Source: Gammaproteobacteria bacterium
GTDB taxonomy: Bacteria; Pseudomonadota; Gammaproteobacteria; Pseudomonadales; Azotimanducaceae
Assembly: GCA_026706935.1 (NCBI GenBank)
Contig: JAPOXV010000018.1
Coordinates: 372,001 to 436,000, forward strand
Reading direction: 5' to 3'
DNA length: 64,000 nt
Shown here piece by piece: positions 27,926 to 37,479 of the stretch. Numbering within the stretch: position 1 is the first letter of the stretch; each line of letters opens with the position of its first letter. Position numbers and translations under genes: made by a program. The notes under the pieces are model-generated. The model was not told the origin of the DNA, did not search any database, and saw only the letters and a list, made by a program, of their open reading frames with translations.

Positions 27926-28822
27926 ATGACCGTTTCACGTAAGAAACACTACTCGCGAATCCACACTGCGCTCGATAGAGTTTTAGGGCTTCTGCCACGC
28001 AGGCAGACATTGGACTGGTCTGAAACGACTGCCGCATATTGGCGTGGAGACCTATTCGGCGGCAGTTTCGAGCGAATCGACGAACTTCCAACCATCGAGC
28101 TCGTTGACTTGCTCGAGATCGACCGTCAAAAAGATGAACTCGTTACCAATACTCGACAGTTTTGTGCGGGTCTACCCGCCAACAATGCACTTCTCTGGGG
28201 AGCGCGAGGTACCGGAAAGTCGTCGCTGATCCAAGCCATATTGAATCGGTTCGCGAGTGAGGGACTACGCGTCGTACAGGTCGAAAAAGGAGCCCTCTCA
28301 GATATCGCAAATATCACCGCTCAGTTAGTCGATCGTCGATATAGATTTCTCATCGTATGTGATGACCTGTCATTCGATGAGGATGATGATGGCTACAAAC
28401 AGCTGAAAAGCGCGTTAGAAGGGAGTGTATTCGCGAGTTCTACGAACGTATTGATCTATGCGACTTCTAATCGACGTCACTTGATCACGGAATATATGCA
28501 AGACAACCTCAGTTCTACTCAGTCTCGTGGGGAACTCCACGAGTCTGAAGCAATCGAAGAGAAGATCTCTCTGTCGGATCGTTTTGGATTATGGCTCTCG
28601 TTTCATCAATTCAAGCAAGACCAGTATTTACGCGTCGCGGAGTACTGGTTCAAGAAACTCGCACAAACACATGGCCTGAAAGTGAATTGGACGCAACAGT
28701 TGCGACAAGAATCCCTGACATGGGCTTTAAATCGCGGGGTTCGGAGCGGACGTACCGCCAATCATTTCGCGAAGTACACGGTAGGAAGAACACTTCTTGA
28801 ACATTCGGAGCACAGCACCTGA
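27926..28822 (+). CDS. DUF815-family AAA-type ATPase
   Basis: 298 residues. Walker A GARGTGKSSLIQAIL lies at about residues 91-106, Walker B-like RFLIVCDDLSFDEDDDGY at about 138-155, and the sensor segment NVLIYATSNRRHLITEYM follows. The C-terminal ERF-like segment LSDRFGLWLSFHQFKQDQYL and the RSGRTANHFAKY arginine motif match DUF815 ATPases, which are widespread in Proteobacteria and have no settled function. The start is ATG at 27926 without an obvious Shine-Dalgarno sequence. The final 26 bases overlap the start of the DUF481 gene. Confidence 0.82.
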   Translation: MTVSRKKHYSRIHTALDRVLGLLPRRQTLDWSETTAAYWRGDLFGGSFERIDELPTIELVDLLEIDRQKDELVTNTRQFCAGLPANNALLWGARGTGKSSLIQAILNRFASEGLRVVQVEKGALSDIANITAQLVDRRYRFLIVCDDLSFDEDDDGYKQLKSALEGSVFASSTNVLIYATSNRRHLITEYMQDNLSSTQSRGELHESEAIEEKISLSDRFGLWLSFHQFKQDQYLRVAEYWFKKLAQTHGLKVNWTQQLRQESLTWALNRGVRSGRTANHFAKYTVGRTLLEHSEHST

Positions 28823-29774
28823 GCCTTTACTGGCATTTCTATTTCTTTCCGTCATCCCACTGTGCGTCAGCGCTGACGAAGTCAACCTGCTTAACGGCGA
28901 TCGACTAACCGGTACGCTCCTCGGGATTTCAGGCGAATTAATCGAGTTCGAAACTGATTACGCTGGGTTATTGAGAATCCAGCAGGCTGAAGTAGTGTCT
29001 ATCGATTCAGAGGGACCATTTCTCATCGTCGACGACGATGGTAGTCGCGTTACCGAGATTTTCGACGAGAAAATTGACATCAGTTCGATACATCTAGCTC
29101 GCAGTAAAACGGATCTTCCGCTCGGCGGTGCGTCGATTCTTTCCAACGAAGTTGATCTGTCAGCGTCATACTCGACTGGAAACAGTTCAACACAAGTCTA
29201 TCTGCTCACAACGGAATCGCAATTAACACGACCGAAGTCGGAACATGTATTAAAGTCCGCGTTTCATTATGATGTTGCGGAAGGTGAGCAACTCAAGAAT
29301 CAGCTAAACGTGAACTACAAGACGCGAAATTTCTTTCGGGAGAAATGGTTCTACGCGCTCAATGCAGACGGCTTTCGAGACCCGATCAAAGCTATCGACT
29401 TGCGGGTTTCACCGACGGTAGGCGTAGGTCATCGGTTTTGGGACCACACCTACGGCTCTCTGACGGCTGAGATTGGTGTCGCTGCGATATTCGAACAATC
29501 AGACGAACTGAATACGGATCATCCCGCGGTAAGCTGGGAACTGGATTATTCCCGACGATTCTTAGGCGGGCGTCTCGAGGCGTTCCATGAACATCGATTG
29601 CTCAAGGCAATTGACGACGGATTGGTGCTCGACAGCTCAAACGGCTTGAAATATGCGTTCGTGGGGAACGTTAGTCTAAATATCCTCGCGAATCTAAAGC
29701 ATGACACCAACGTGCCTCAAGGATTTGACAAGACTGACATCACTTACGTAACTGGAATTGGTCTTACGTTTTGA
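28797..29774 (+). CDS. DUF481 outer-membrane protein
   Basis: 325 residues with a signal peptide (LLAFLFLSVIPLCVSA, cleavage before DEV). A short SH3-like N-terminal segment (VNLLNGDRLTGTLLGISGELIEFET) is followed by a DUF481 beta-barrel (LSASYSTGNSSTQVYLLTTE, NYKTRNFFREKWFYALNADG, SPTVGVGHRFWD), ending in a phenylalanine-terminated strand (YVTGIGLTF). Relatives such as YdiY are salt- or acid-induced outer-membrane proteins of unknown role. The start is TTG at 28797 inside the end of the DUF815 gene, chosen because it gives the complete signal peptide. The overlap suggests coupled translation. Confidence 0.82.
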   Translation: MNIRSTAPEPLLAFLFLSVIPLCVSADEVNLLNGDRLTGTLLGISGELIEFETDYAGLLRIQQAEVVSIDSEGPFLIVDDDGSRVTEIFDEKIDISSIHLARSKTDLPLGGASILSNEVDLSASYSTGNSSTQVYLLTTESQLTRPKSEHVLKSAFHYDVAEGEQLKNQLNVNYKTRNFFREKWFYALNADGFRDPIKAIDLRVSPTVGVGHRFWDHTYGSLTAEIGVAAIFEQSDELNTDHPAVSWELDYSRRFLGGRLEAFHEHRLLKAIDDGLVLDSSNGLKYAFVGNVSLNILANLKHDTNVPQGFDKTDITYVTGIGLTF

Positions 29775-29858
29775 TCGCTTTCCTTTCGGGTAAATCCACA
29801 ATGTTCCGTGTGCATATCTTTGGAGCTTGCTATTACAATTCGCGCCGCAATTTCCTGC

Positions 29859-29934
29859 GTCCCCTTCGTCTAGTGGCCCAGGACACTGGGTTTTCATCCC
29901 AGCAACAGGGGTTCGACTCCCCTAGGGGACGCCA
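29859..29934 (+). tRNA. tRNA-Glu (anticodon TTC)
   Basis: 76 bases with the CCA tail encoded (29932-29934). Acceptor stem GTCCCCT/AGGGGAC, anticodon stem CTGGG/CCCAG with loop TTTTCAT (anticodon TTC), T-arm AGGGG-TTCGACT-CCCCT. It is almost the E. coli tRNA-Glu sequence. It stands alone between two protein genes, with no integrase or attachment-site repeat seen beside it. Confidence 0.97.
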
Positions 29935-30089
29935 ATTATTTTGAGCATACTCTGGCGTCGTCCGTCGTTAGTCGACGTGGATTTCGAGTGGGTTGACCGG
30001 TTAGATCACACGGGAAGCTGCCCGAATGTCGTTCGGAGTCACCGCGTAATTTTTCGTTTGTCGTCCAATTCGAAACGGTGTGAGTTAGG

Positions 30090-31157
30090 TTGACAAGCGT
30101 ACATGACGTTGTCATCGTAGGAGCAGGTTTCGCTGGACTTGCTTGTGCCAAAAGAGCAGCTGAATTAGATCTTTCAGTACTGGTAATCGATAGACAACCG
30201 TCGCCCGGGCGGTATATCCACACGACTGGCATACTCGTTCAAGAAGCCCAATCATCGTGGCCTGCGCCTGCGGAACTGACCCGAGAGATCAGTCGAATTC
30301 GACTCTACGCGCCTAGTCATCGTCACGTTGAACTGGAAAGCACGAAATATCGTTTCTTCGCGACCGATACCGTGGGTCTTATGAAGTTTCTCGTAGACGA
30401 GACTCGTCGTGCCGGCGCCGAAGTTAGATTTAACTGTGAGTTCAATGGTGTGAATACCAGAGATTGCTATATAGAGCTCAATGACTTAGGTATTAAAACT
30501 CGCTATCTCGTCGGCGCTGATGGGGTAAACTCGAGAGTCGCACGCAGTGCGGGACTTGATCACAACACTAGGTTGCTCAAAGGTTTGGAATGGGAATACG
30601 AGCCAAACGACCTTATCGACGACTGTTTACACTGCTTTGTTGATCCTGCTATAGCACCTGGTTATATAGGGTGGGTCATTCCCGGCGTCGGTGCAACCCA
30701 GGTAGGGCTAGCAGTCAACCAGCGCCAGAACGCAGATATCGACTCATTCGTCGCCAGCATTGACTCACGATTTGACTTGAGTGCGTTACGCGTCACCGCT
30801 AAACGTGGCGGAATGATCCCGATCAACGGTCTGCTGCGCAACTTCTTCACTTCTCAAATTCTGCTACTCGGCGATGCAGCGGGTATGGTCTCACCTCTGA
30901 CAGCTGGAGGTATTCATCGGAGTTATCGTTACGGCAAGCTGGCCGCCAATGCGATCGCAGATTACTTGCAGGATAGTGGGACTAATCCGGGTATCGTAGT
31001 CCGCGCTGCCTATGACGATGCGATTTGGAAGTACGCTGCTCGATGGTCATTCGACAACCTACCTTTAACTACATGCATGGAGGTAGGGGTGAGTATCGCA
31101 CGTTTGTTTAGACGGGTTGCTGGCAAGGTGTTCTATGATAGATTCGCCATCGACTAG
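30090..31157 (+). CDS. FAD-dependent oxidoreductase, geranylgeranyl-reductase/monooxygenase type
   Basis: 355 residues. The FAD Rossmann motif DVVIVGAGFAGLACAKRAAELD is at the N-terminus, followed by LVIDRQPSPG; the second flavin motif LLLGDAAGMVSPLTAGGIH is near residue 258. The arrangement fits the group that contains geranylgeranyl reductases and aromatic-ring hydroxylases. A hydrophobic C-terminal part may hold a lipid-like substrate. The start is TTG at 30090, which places the Rossmann fold near residue 5 as expected. The gene stands alone, so context gives no substrate. Confidence 0.82.
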   Translation: MTSVHDVVIVGAGFAGLACAKRAAELDLSVLVIDRQPSPGRYIHTTGILVQEAQSSWPAPAELTREISRIRLYAPSHRHVELESTKYRFFATDTVGLMKFLVDETRRAGAEVRFNCEFNGVNTRDCYIELNDLGIKTRYLVGADGVNSRVARSAGLDHNTRLLKGLEWEYEPNDLIDDCLHCFVDPAIAPGYIGWVIPGVGATQVGLAVNQRQNADIDSFVASIDSRFDLSALRVTAKRGGMIPINGLLRNFFTSQILLLGDAAGMVSPLTAGGIHRSYRYGKLAANAIADYLQDSGTNPGIVVRAAYDDAIWKYAARWSFDNLPLTTCMEVGVSIARLFRRVAGKVFYDRFAID

Positions 31158-31677
31158 CCACCTAGCCATTCGTGATAGCGTACGTTTCTTGTCGGGCTCG
31201 CTACAGGCTTACAACCGTGAGATTCACTACGCTAGTCTATGCTGCGCGTTCGTTTTCCTATTTCCTCTGAACTGGTGTTCACCACAGGTGCTCCGTTTTT
31301 AGGTTATCCCAAATTCATGAGAAGATATCTGTAAGCTATTGATTTAAAAAGAATAGGTGAACAAAGAGACCAGAGAAATCTTGTATCCGTTCTATAACGC
31401 AGTTTAAATACCGTTAGCACCGAAGATGCCTCTATACAAAGAATATGCAGATGGTGACGCGGTACCAATCCTGTGATATGCAACTCAGGTTTGCATGATT
31501 TTCTAATTCGTAACGGGTCTCGCGATGATCATGTCAATCGATACCGGTCTGTTTCCTGGCACGCAAAATGGAGAGGCTCGTTAGTATGGACTGTGGCGAT
31601 ACATTAGTCTGGATTTACGTGACATTGTTATCCATACCTATCATTCATCGTGGCTTCCGTACTAAATCGATTCGCCG
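31158..31677. other. 520-base non-coding stretch before the homocysteine methyltransferase relative
   Basis: No convincing gene. It is AT-rich in its middle (31335-31420). One inverted repeat, ATGCAA (31478-31483) with TTGCAT (31491-31496), is present. I searched by eye for a SAM or cobalamin riboswitch ahead of the methyltransferase gene and did not see the conserved cores. No clear promoter or terminator was placed. Confidence 0.5.
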
Positions 31678-32676
31678 ATGATCCTTAGCGAAAAGCTTGA
31701 TTCGGGTGACCTAATCCTTCTAGACGGAGGAATTGGATCAGAAGTTGAACGTCTGGGCGGGGAAATGCACATCAATGCATGGTGCGGGGTTGCAAATAAG
31801 ACACACCCAGATACCGTACGAAATGTGCACGAGTCGTATTTAAAGGCCGGATCTGATGTGATCACGGCTAATACCTTTGCCACATGTCGACATGTTCTCG
31901 AAGCAGCGGGATGCGGCGACGAGACAGTTGCGATTAATCGCCGTGCAGTCGAGCTCGCAAGAGAAGCACTTAATATCGTCGCACCCGATAAGCCTGTCGC
32001 AATCGCAGGTTCGATCTCCAACCACATTGCTTGGGTAGCGGGTACAGTGGCGGGCGACCCCGATACACGCCCATCGCCAGAGCGTGAAGCGGAGAACTAC
32101 CGCGAATGGGTAGATATCCTCGCTGAGGCTGGCTGCGATTTACTAATACTTGAGATGATGCAGGATCTCAACCACTCTACAAGACTCATCGAAGCCGCGA
32201 AGCGCACCGGGTTGCCTCTCTGGGTCGGAATAAGTGCTAGCCGGGGACCGAACGATCAGTTGATAGGCTGGCATATGGCGAGCGAAGAGTCATACAGAAT
32301 CCCAGACGATTTCCCGCAAAACCTAACTGATCCTCTCGAAGAGATCATCGACACGCTTACTGCATACGGACCTGACGTTGTCGGCATCATGCATAGTTCT
32401 TTTTATTCAACCACTCCCGCACTCGAAATGCTCTTTGATCGTTGGGCAGGTCCCGTCATGGCCTATCCAGAAGCAAACGGCTGGGACGCAGTGGCGAGCG
32501 CACCTATGTCAGTAACACCCGAGGATTTCGCGGAGTATTGCCACCAATGGGTCGAAAAAGGGGTGCAAATCGTGGGAGGATGCTGTGGCACGACGATCCA
32601 CCACATTCGTGCAATGGTCGATCAATTACCAAATCGACCTGGTCCTCGACCAGAACCAAAGAGTGTTAACGCATAA
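31678..32676 (+). CDS. Homocysteine S-methyltransferase-family protein
   Basis: 332 residues, (beta/alpha)8 barrel of the zinc-dependent homocysteine methyltransferase family: LILLDGGIGSEVERLGGE, HESYLKAGSDVITANTF, then the C-terminal zinc motif GGCCGT with C302 and C303. The third zinc cysteine of the family sits in a G-I-N-C segment; here that position reads GIMHSS, with H239 in place of cysteine. The metal site may therefore be C2H, or the enzyme may use another methyl or thiol substrate. Methyl donors in the family include S-methylmethionine, SAM and betaines. It stands alone after a long gap. Confidence 0.85.
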   Translation: MILSEKLDSGDLILLDGGIGSEVERLGGEMHINAWCGVANKTHPDTVRNVHESYLKAGSDVITANTFATCRHVLEAAGCGDETVAINRRAVELAREALNIVAPDKPVAIAGSISNHIAWVAGTVAGDPDTRPSPEREAENYREWVDILAEAGCDLLILEMMQDLNHSTRLIEAAKRTGLPLWVGISASRGPNDQLIGWHMASEESYRIPDDFPQNLTDPLEEIIDTLTAYGPDVVGIMHSSFYSTTPALEMLFDRWAGPVMAYPEANGWDAVASAPMSVTPEDFAEYCHQWVEKGVQIVGGCCGTTIHHIRAMVDQLPNRPGPRPEPKSVNA

Positions 32677-32880
32677 GCCTGACATGACCCGCACCACAGC
32701 GACAATTGCTACCGTCCGATAAGAAAGTAAGCTAACTTACTCATGAGGACTTCGACAGAAATAGGAACGTGATATTGTGCTACGTATTGCGCATTCACAC
32801 ATTTCAGCAGATCAGATAAATAGCCCGCTTTGACGATAGAGATACTGATTAATGTACTGCAGGAATTCGATCCGTCGCGT

Positions 32881-35800
32881 ATGACGAGATTCTCCCTAAG
32901 GTGGGTTTTGCCAGGTGTGGCTTTGTTGTTGGTTAGCTGTGCGCAAGATCCATTGTCAATTCCAGCGCACATCGTTGAAATCAACGACCGCGGTGTATCA
33001 AAGATGGGTCAATTTCAGTATGTAGCTGCCCACGAAGACTTCAGTAGAGTCGCGGACGAAGCTCCTCATTGGGACGTTGGACTCGTAAATCTCGCAATCG
33101 CGACACTCAACCGACAGGAACCAGATGACGAACTGAAAACGCTTGAGATACTACAACGTGTTTTGAGTCGAAACCCCAGAAATGCGAGAGCGTTGTACAC
33201 GTCTGGAATCGTAAACCTCTATCTTGGACATACGGAGGAAGCGATCAAGTTCCTTATCGAAGCCGTTGACATCGATCCCACTGATGCCTATGCGACTTAC
33301 TTTCTTGGACAAGCTCATCTTCAAGCGGGAAACTACGAACTTGCCCAACAGAACCTAATCAAGACTCTAGAACTTAACGATGCCCTTCGAAGCGCATATT
33401 GGGCTGCGTCGACGGCCTCTCGTCGCTTAGGCGACATCGAACGTGCGACTTCCTTCGTAGAGGAATATCAAGCATTTGAACACAATCCGCTCAGCGTTAC
33501 CGCCGGTTTCTCATATAAGCAAATGGGTCCGAAGGCTGAAGCTAAATCGGTTATCGAGAATGTGGTCGAAAGATCGCCGAAACCCGCGGGTTCATTGTTC
33601 AGTCTTGCACAAAAGGTAGACGTAGAACTAGCAGAACTCCGATCGGTATCAAGTTTCGACCTAAACCAAGATGGTTATTGGGATGTTGTAGTCAGTGACG
33701 GTGTTAAGACAGTCGCGTTGATCGGGAGCGCAGCTGGCTATTCCGTTGGCTCTTTCGAATTGGAACCACACGATGCCGTCGCGTGGGGAGACATGAACAA
33801 CGATGGGTCAACAGAGGTGCTACTGTGCGGCGAGACAGGCATAGTAATCGAAATACTGGTCGATTCCGATGATCAGCCAAGCAGATCCATATCAAACACC
33901 GAGTGTCATTCGATTCGAGTTCTAGATGCTGATCACGATGGGGACTTGGATGTACTCAGCACTGGAACATCTGGTTTGCAGATCTTCCACAATGATCTTA
34001 AAGGGAACTTCGTTCCATACTCGTCGGATGCAGATTCGAAGATCGAAGATACAGTAGTGCAGGTACTCGCTGAAGACTTGGACCGTGATCGCGACGTCGA
34101 TCTCGTACTTGTCGGTAAAAACGCTCCCAATCGTATTTTGCGCAACGAGCTTACGTGGCGTTACGAAACTTTTACGGGGCTTCAAGAACTTCAGAATAGA
34201 GCACTTCAAGCGGTCACGGCGCTAGACGTCAACGTGGATGGACGTGTGGAATTGATTACCGCATCGATGGAAGGAAACCTAGACGTTTGGCAATTCGATA
34301 CTCCGAATTGGTCTCGCCGCAGTCTTGAGGTTTCTGGTGGCGATGTGCGAGCGCTTGACGCACACGACTTTGACGGGGACGGGAGAACGGACCTTTTTGT
34401 GGCGCAGCGAGACGGCTTCACAGTCATCGATCCTCGAACCTCCTCGATTCTTGCCGAAGAGCGGCTCGAAGATCTTGAGAGCGCCTTACCAGTCTACGCA
34501 GACGCTAAATCGGGTCCCGCCGTAGTTACCGTGTCCGCTTCGGGTATCGATGTATTCCATGCCGGTTCTGGTCGCTATGAGTTCCTTGCCATCAATCCAT
34601 CCGGCAAAACAAGCGCGGATCAAATGCGCTCAAACGCCTCGGGCATCGGCACGTACTTCAAACTACGCGCCGATACGCGCTGGTCCATCGCTAGTAATTT
34701 CTCGTATCACTCGGGTGCCTCACAGAGTCTAATGCCGATCATGTTCGGTTCTGGTGGTGCGGCACAAGCGGACTACGTCGAGCTTCTCTGGTCCGACGGC
34801 GTAACCCAATCCGAGATTGCTTTGGATTTTGGCGAACGTCACGACATCGAGGAAATCCAACGCCAACTTGCTAGCTGCCCCGTCGTATTCGTTTGGAATG
34901 GAGAAAAGTACGAATTCGTCAGCGACGTTCTGGGCGTAGCCGCACTTGGTTACTTCGCAGAACCTGGAGTAACAACCCCGGTTCGATCGAAAGAACGATT
35001 ACTGCTACCGGATGGCATGTTGAAACCACGAGCGGGAAAGTTCGAAGTAAAGATAGGAGAACCGATGGAGGAGATTCTCTATCTAGATTCCGCTTCGCTA
35101 CTTTACTTTGACGTACCAATCGATTGGTCGATGACCCTTGATGAACGACTCAATATCAAAAGTACATTACCAACCGGAGATCCAATCTACTTTCAAGAGA
35201 CCTACGATCCAATTCGAGCAACGACGAATGCTGAACGCAATGTGATTGACGCCATAACGAAGGCGGATCTGTCAGCGGTGCATCCTGGTTCTGTCGACGC
35301 TCGATTTATAGGCTTGCTTGCAAACGAAACGGTTCTTACACTCGAGTTCGACACGGAACTACCTGAACGAGACGCTGTGCTAGTTGCTGACGGTTGGGTG
35401 GAGTTTCCGTATTCGCAAACGTCATTCGCTGCCTATCAGGCGAATGCGAAATATCAAGCGCCTTCGATCGAAGCACGTGACGGTAATGGGATGTGGCACG
35501 TCATTGCCGAAGAGTTTGGGTTTCCAGCGGGTATGCCGAGACAGATGGCGCTGCCGTTGCCAATTCTTCCAAAGGGAACGAATGCACTCCGCTTGAGCTC
35601 AAACCTGGAAATTTACTGGGACCGAATCAGAGTCGTGAGAGCAAGTGACCAATTAGACGCAATGAGTAAGCGTATCCGCCCCGAGAAAGCGATAGTTAGG
35701 GCATCGGGATTCGCTCATCGCACGACGGGACCACAGCGAACACCGTACTATGACTACGACAATCGACATACTAATGGCGATGCGAAGCTCGCGACAGGTT

Positions 35801-36108
35801 TCTATACCGTCACTGGTAACGCTACTGAACTGGTTCTCGACACGGACAGTGCTATCGCAATCGTCGGCAGTGGGGAGGAAGTTCACCTTGAGTTTGAGGT
35901 ACCGTTACCGCCGAAGGACGGATATCGACGTTTTTACGCACTGGAATTCCAAGGTTGGGCCAAAGATATGGATCTCTATACTGAGGATGGCGATACGGTC
36001 GATCCACTGCCAATCCGTACTGACATTACTAGTGATCAACTTGAGAATCGAGAACTGCTGCACGCACGTTACAACGTGCGACATCAAAGCGGAATCGTCG
36101 CTCGGTAG
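32881..36108 (+). CDS. Large lipoprotein with TPR, FG-GAP propeller and UnbV/ASPIC domains
   Basis: About 1075 residues. I chose ATG 32881 over an upstream TTG (32830) because it gives a compact lipoprotein signal (WVLPGVALLLVSC, lipobox VSC). Order: TPRs at about 20-210 (NARALYTSGIVNLYLGHTEE, DAYATYFLGQAHLQAGNYEL); FG-GAP/VCBS repeats with Ca-binding DxDxDG loops (DLNQDGYWD, DMNNDGSTE, DADHDGDLD, DLDRDRDVD, DVNVDGRVE, DFDGDGRTD) at about 255-555; an UnbV/ASPIC-like segment (YVELLWSDGVTQSE) near 625-640; then about 420 C-terminal residues beginning CPVVFVWNGEKYEFVSDVLG, whose role is unknown to me. First gene of a three-gene operon; probably outer-membrane or periplasmic. Confidence 0.82.
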   Translation: MTRFSLRWVLPGVALLLVSCAQDPLSIPAHIVEINDRGVSKMGQFQYVAAHEDFSRVADEAPHWDVGLVNLAIATLNRQEPDDELKTLEILQRVLSRNPRNARALYTSGIVNLYLGHTEEAIKFLIEAVDIDPTDAYATYFLGQAHLQAGNYELAQQNLIKTLELNDALRSAYWAASTASRRLGDIERATSFVEEYQAFEHNPLSVTAGFSYKQMGPKAEAKSVIENVVERSPKPAGSLFSLAQKVDVELAELRSVSSFDLNQDGYWDVVVSDGVKTVALIGSAAGYSVGSFELEPHDAVAWGDMNNDGSTEVLLCGETGIVIEILVDSDDQPSRSISNTECHSIRVLDADHDGDLDVLSTGTSGLQIFHNDLKGNFVPYSSDADSKIEDTVVQVLAEDLDRDRDVDLVLVGKNAPNRILRNELTWRYETFTGLQELQNRALQAVTALDVNVDGRVELITASMEGNLDVWQFDTPNWSRRSLEVSGGDVRALDAHDFDGDGRTDLFVAQRDGFTVIDPRTSSILAEERLEDLESALPVYADAKSGPAVVTVSASGIDVFHAGSGRYEFLAINPSGKTSADQMRSNASGIGTYFKLRADTRWSIASNFSYHSGASQSLMPIMFGSGGAAQADYVELLWSDGVTQSEIALDFGERHDIEEIQRQLASCPVVFVWNGEKYEFVSDVLGVAALGYFAEPGVTTPVRSKERLLLPDGMLKPRAGKFEVKIGEPMEEILYLDSASLLYFDVPIDWSMTLDERLNIKSTLPTGDPIYFQETYDPIRATTNAERNVIDAITKADLSAVHPGSVDARFIGLLANETVLTLEFDTELPERDAVLVADGWVEFPYSQTSFAAYQANAKYQAPSIEARDGNGMWHVIAEEFGFPAGMPRQMALPLPILPKGTNALRLSSNLEIYWDRIRVVRASDQLDAMSKRIRPEKAIVRASGFAHRTTGPQRTPYYDYDNRHTNGDAKLATGFYTVTGNATELVLDTDSAIAIVGSGEEVHLEFEVPLPPKDGYRRFYALEFQGWAKDMDLYTEDGDTVDPLPIRTDITSDQLENRELLHARYNVRHQSGIVAR

Positions 36109-36128
36109 CTAAGGACGAGTATCAGGAT

Positions 36129-37478
36129 ATGCGAGTCCTGCTCATCGTCTGTTTTGCAGTATTGCTTGCGTTCACGTTTGCAGGATGTGGTCAAACCGAA
36201 TCGCAACGTGCAGTTTCACGAATCGATGACTTCGTGAGTGTTGAACTTTCAGACGTTGATCCTGAGGTCTTTGAGTTTCTATCTCTCAAACAACAAGCCG
36301 TTAGAGAATCACCGAATGATTCGGACGTGGTTGGCGAATTAGCGATGGCGTATGAAATGAACGGCTTCGCAGATTCTGCGCTCATCGGTTACCGACAAGC
36401 GGCCACGCTCGCACCTGCCAATATCAAATGGCCGTACTATGAAAGTCTGGTACTCACGAGCTTCGGGGACTACAAAGACGCTTTGACCGCGCTTGATCGA
36501 GCTCTTGACTTGGATGCGACGTACGCGCCAGGTTGGATTTGGAAGGGAAGATTGCATTTGGAGCTCGATGAGCTGCATGAAGCCGCTGACGCATTTCGGA
36601 ACGCCTTTGATACAGATGCCGAATCTGCCGCGAAAGTTGGACTAGCACAAGTGGCGCTTCGTGAAGAGAAGGCTGAAACTGCTCTCAATCTTCTACAGGA
36701 ACTAGCTCACCATACGATCCATCCTCAAATAGACCAGTTGATCAGAACAGCTCAAATCCGTCTAGGAAAGCCGGTTGACGCAGACTTGCTACGACCATCA
36801 ACGATACCAGGGCAAATCGGTTTCCCTGATCCTTTCAGTACCGAGAAACGTAAATATGAAGTAAGCATTAGTGCTGATCTCACTCGATTTAGAAATCTAC
36901 TCGCTCAACCTAACGGTCAAAGCGCGGCGTTTGAACTCATCGACACGCTCACCGAGAAATACCCTGAGAACAAGCGCGTCGTGATAGCGAGCGCGCACCG
37001 TCTTAGACTTTCGGGCGATGTGCCGGAACTACGCACCTTGCTCGAGCAAGCACACGCTACCTGGCCAAACGAGATCAATTTCATGCTTGGTCTCGCGGAG
37101 CTTGAAGTCGCGTCGCAGAGCACTTCAAGAGCGCTTCAATTGCTTGAGGGAGCGCTTGCCTTGGAACCGACTAACGCATGGGGATTACTTCAGCGAGGTC
37201 TTGCGTTAGCGCAGGACGGTCACTTTGAAGACGCACTAAATAGCCTTCAACAAGCGTTACAGATCGATGAATCGGCTGACATTCACTACTATATCGGCCA
37301 CGCGTTTGCCGAACTTAACGATTTTTCAAGAGCACGCTGTCATATGCGGCGTGCGGTAGAACTTGAACCCGAGTTTACAGCGGCAGTCGAGCAACTTAAC
37401 AGGCTCAACGCGATTTCTAGAGCAGATTCAAATGGTGAACTCGACCGCCAAAGTTGCAATAGAGTAGAGGAAAACTAA
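36129..37478 (+). CDS. TPR-repeat lipoprotein
   Basis: 449 residues. The signal peptide MRVLLIVCFAVLLAFTFAGC ends in a lipobox (FAGC), so a membrane-anchored periplasmic protein is expected. It contains several tetratricopeptide repeats: DSALIGYRQAATLAPANIKW, DYKDALTALDRALDLDATYA, ELHEAADAFRNAFDTDAES, and in the second half TSRALQLLEGALALEPTNAW and HFEDALNSLQQALQIDESAD. A linker of about 60 residues (PSTIPGQIGFPDPF...) splits two repeat blocks. TPRs bind partner proteins; the likely partners are the FG-GAP lipoproteins encoded 20 bases upstream and 1 base downstream. The family is not recognised beyond the repeats. Confidence 0.82.
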   Translation: MRVLLIVCFAVLLAFTFAGCGQTESQRAVSRIDDFVSVELSDVDPEVFEFLSLKQQAVRESPNDSDVVGELAMAYEMNGFADSALIGYRQAATLAPANIKWPYYESLVLTSFGDYKDALTALDRALDLDATYAPGWIWKGRLHLELDELHEAADAFRNAFDTDAESAAKVGLAQVALREEKAETALNLLQELAHHTIHPQIDQLIRTAQIRLGKPVDADLLRPSTIPGQIGFPDPFSTEKRKYEVSISADLTRFRNLLAQPNGQSAAFELIDTLTEKYPENKRVVIASAHRLRLSGDVPELRTLLEQAHATWPNEINFMLGLAELEVASQSTSRALQLLEGALALEPTNAWGLLQRGLALAQDGHFEDALNSLQQALQIDESADIHYYIGHAFAELNDFSRARCHMRRAVELEPEFTAAVEQLNRLNAISRADSNGELDRQSCNRVEEN

Positions 37479-37479
37479 G

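Noticed and set aside
29859-29934. tRNA-Glu as an integration site of a mobile element
   Set aside because: No integrase, no repeated 3' tRNA end and no cargo pattern are visible next to it.
31158-31677. SAM or cobalamin riboswitch before the homocysteine methyltransferase relative
   Set aside because: No conserved core helices or motifs could be recognised by eye in this stretch.
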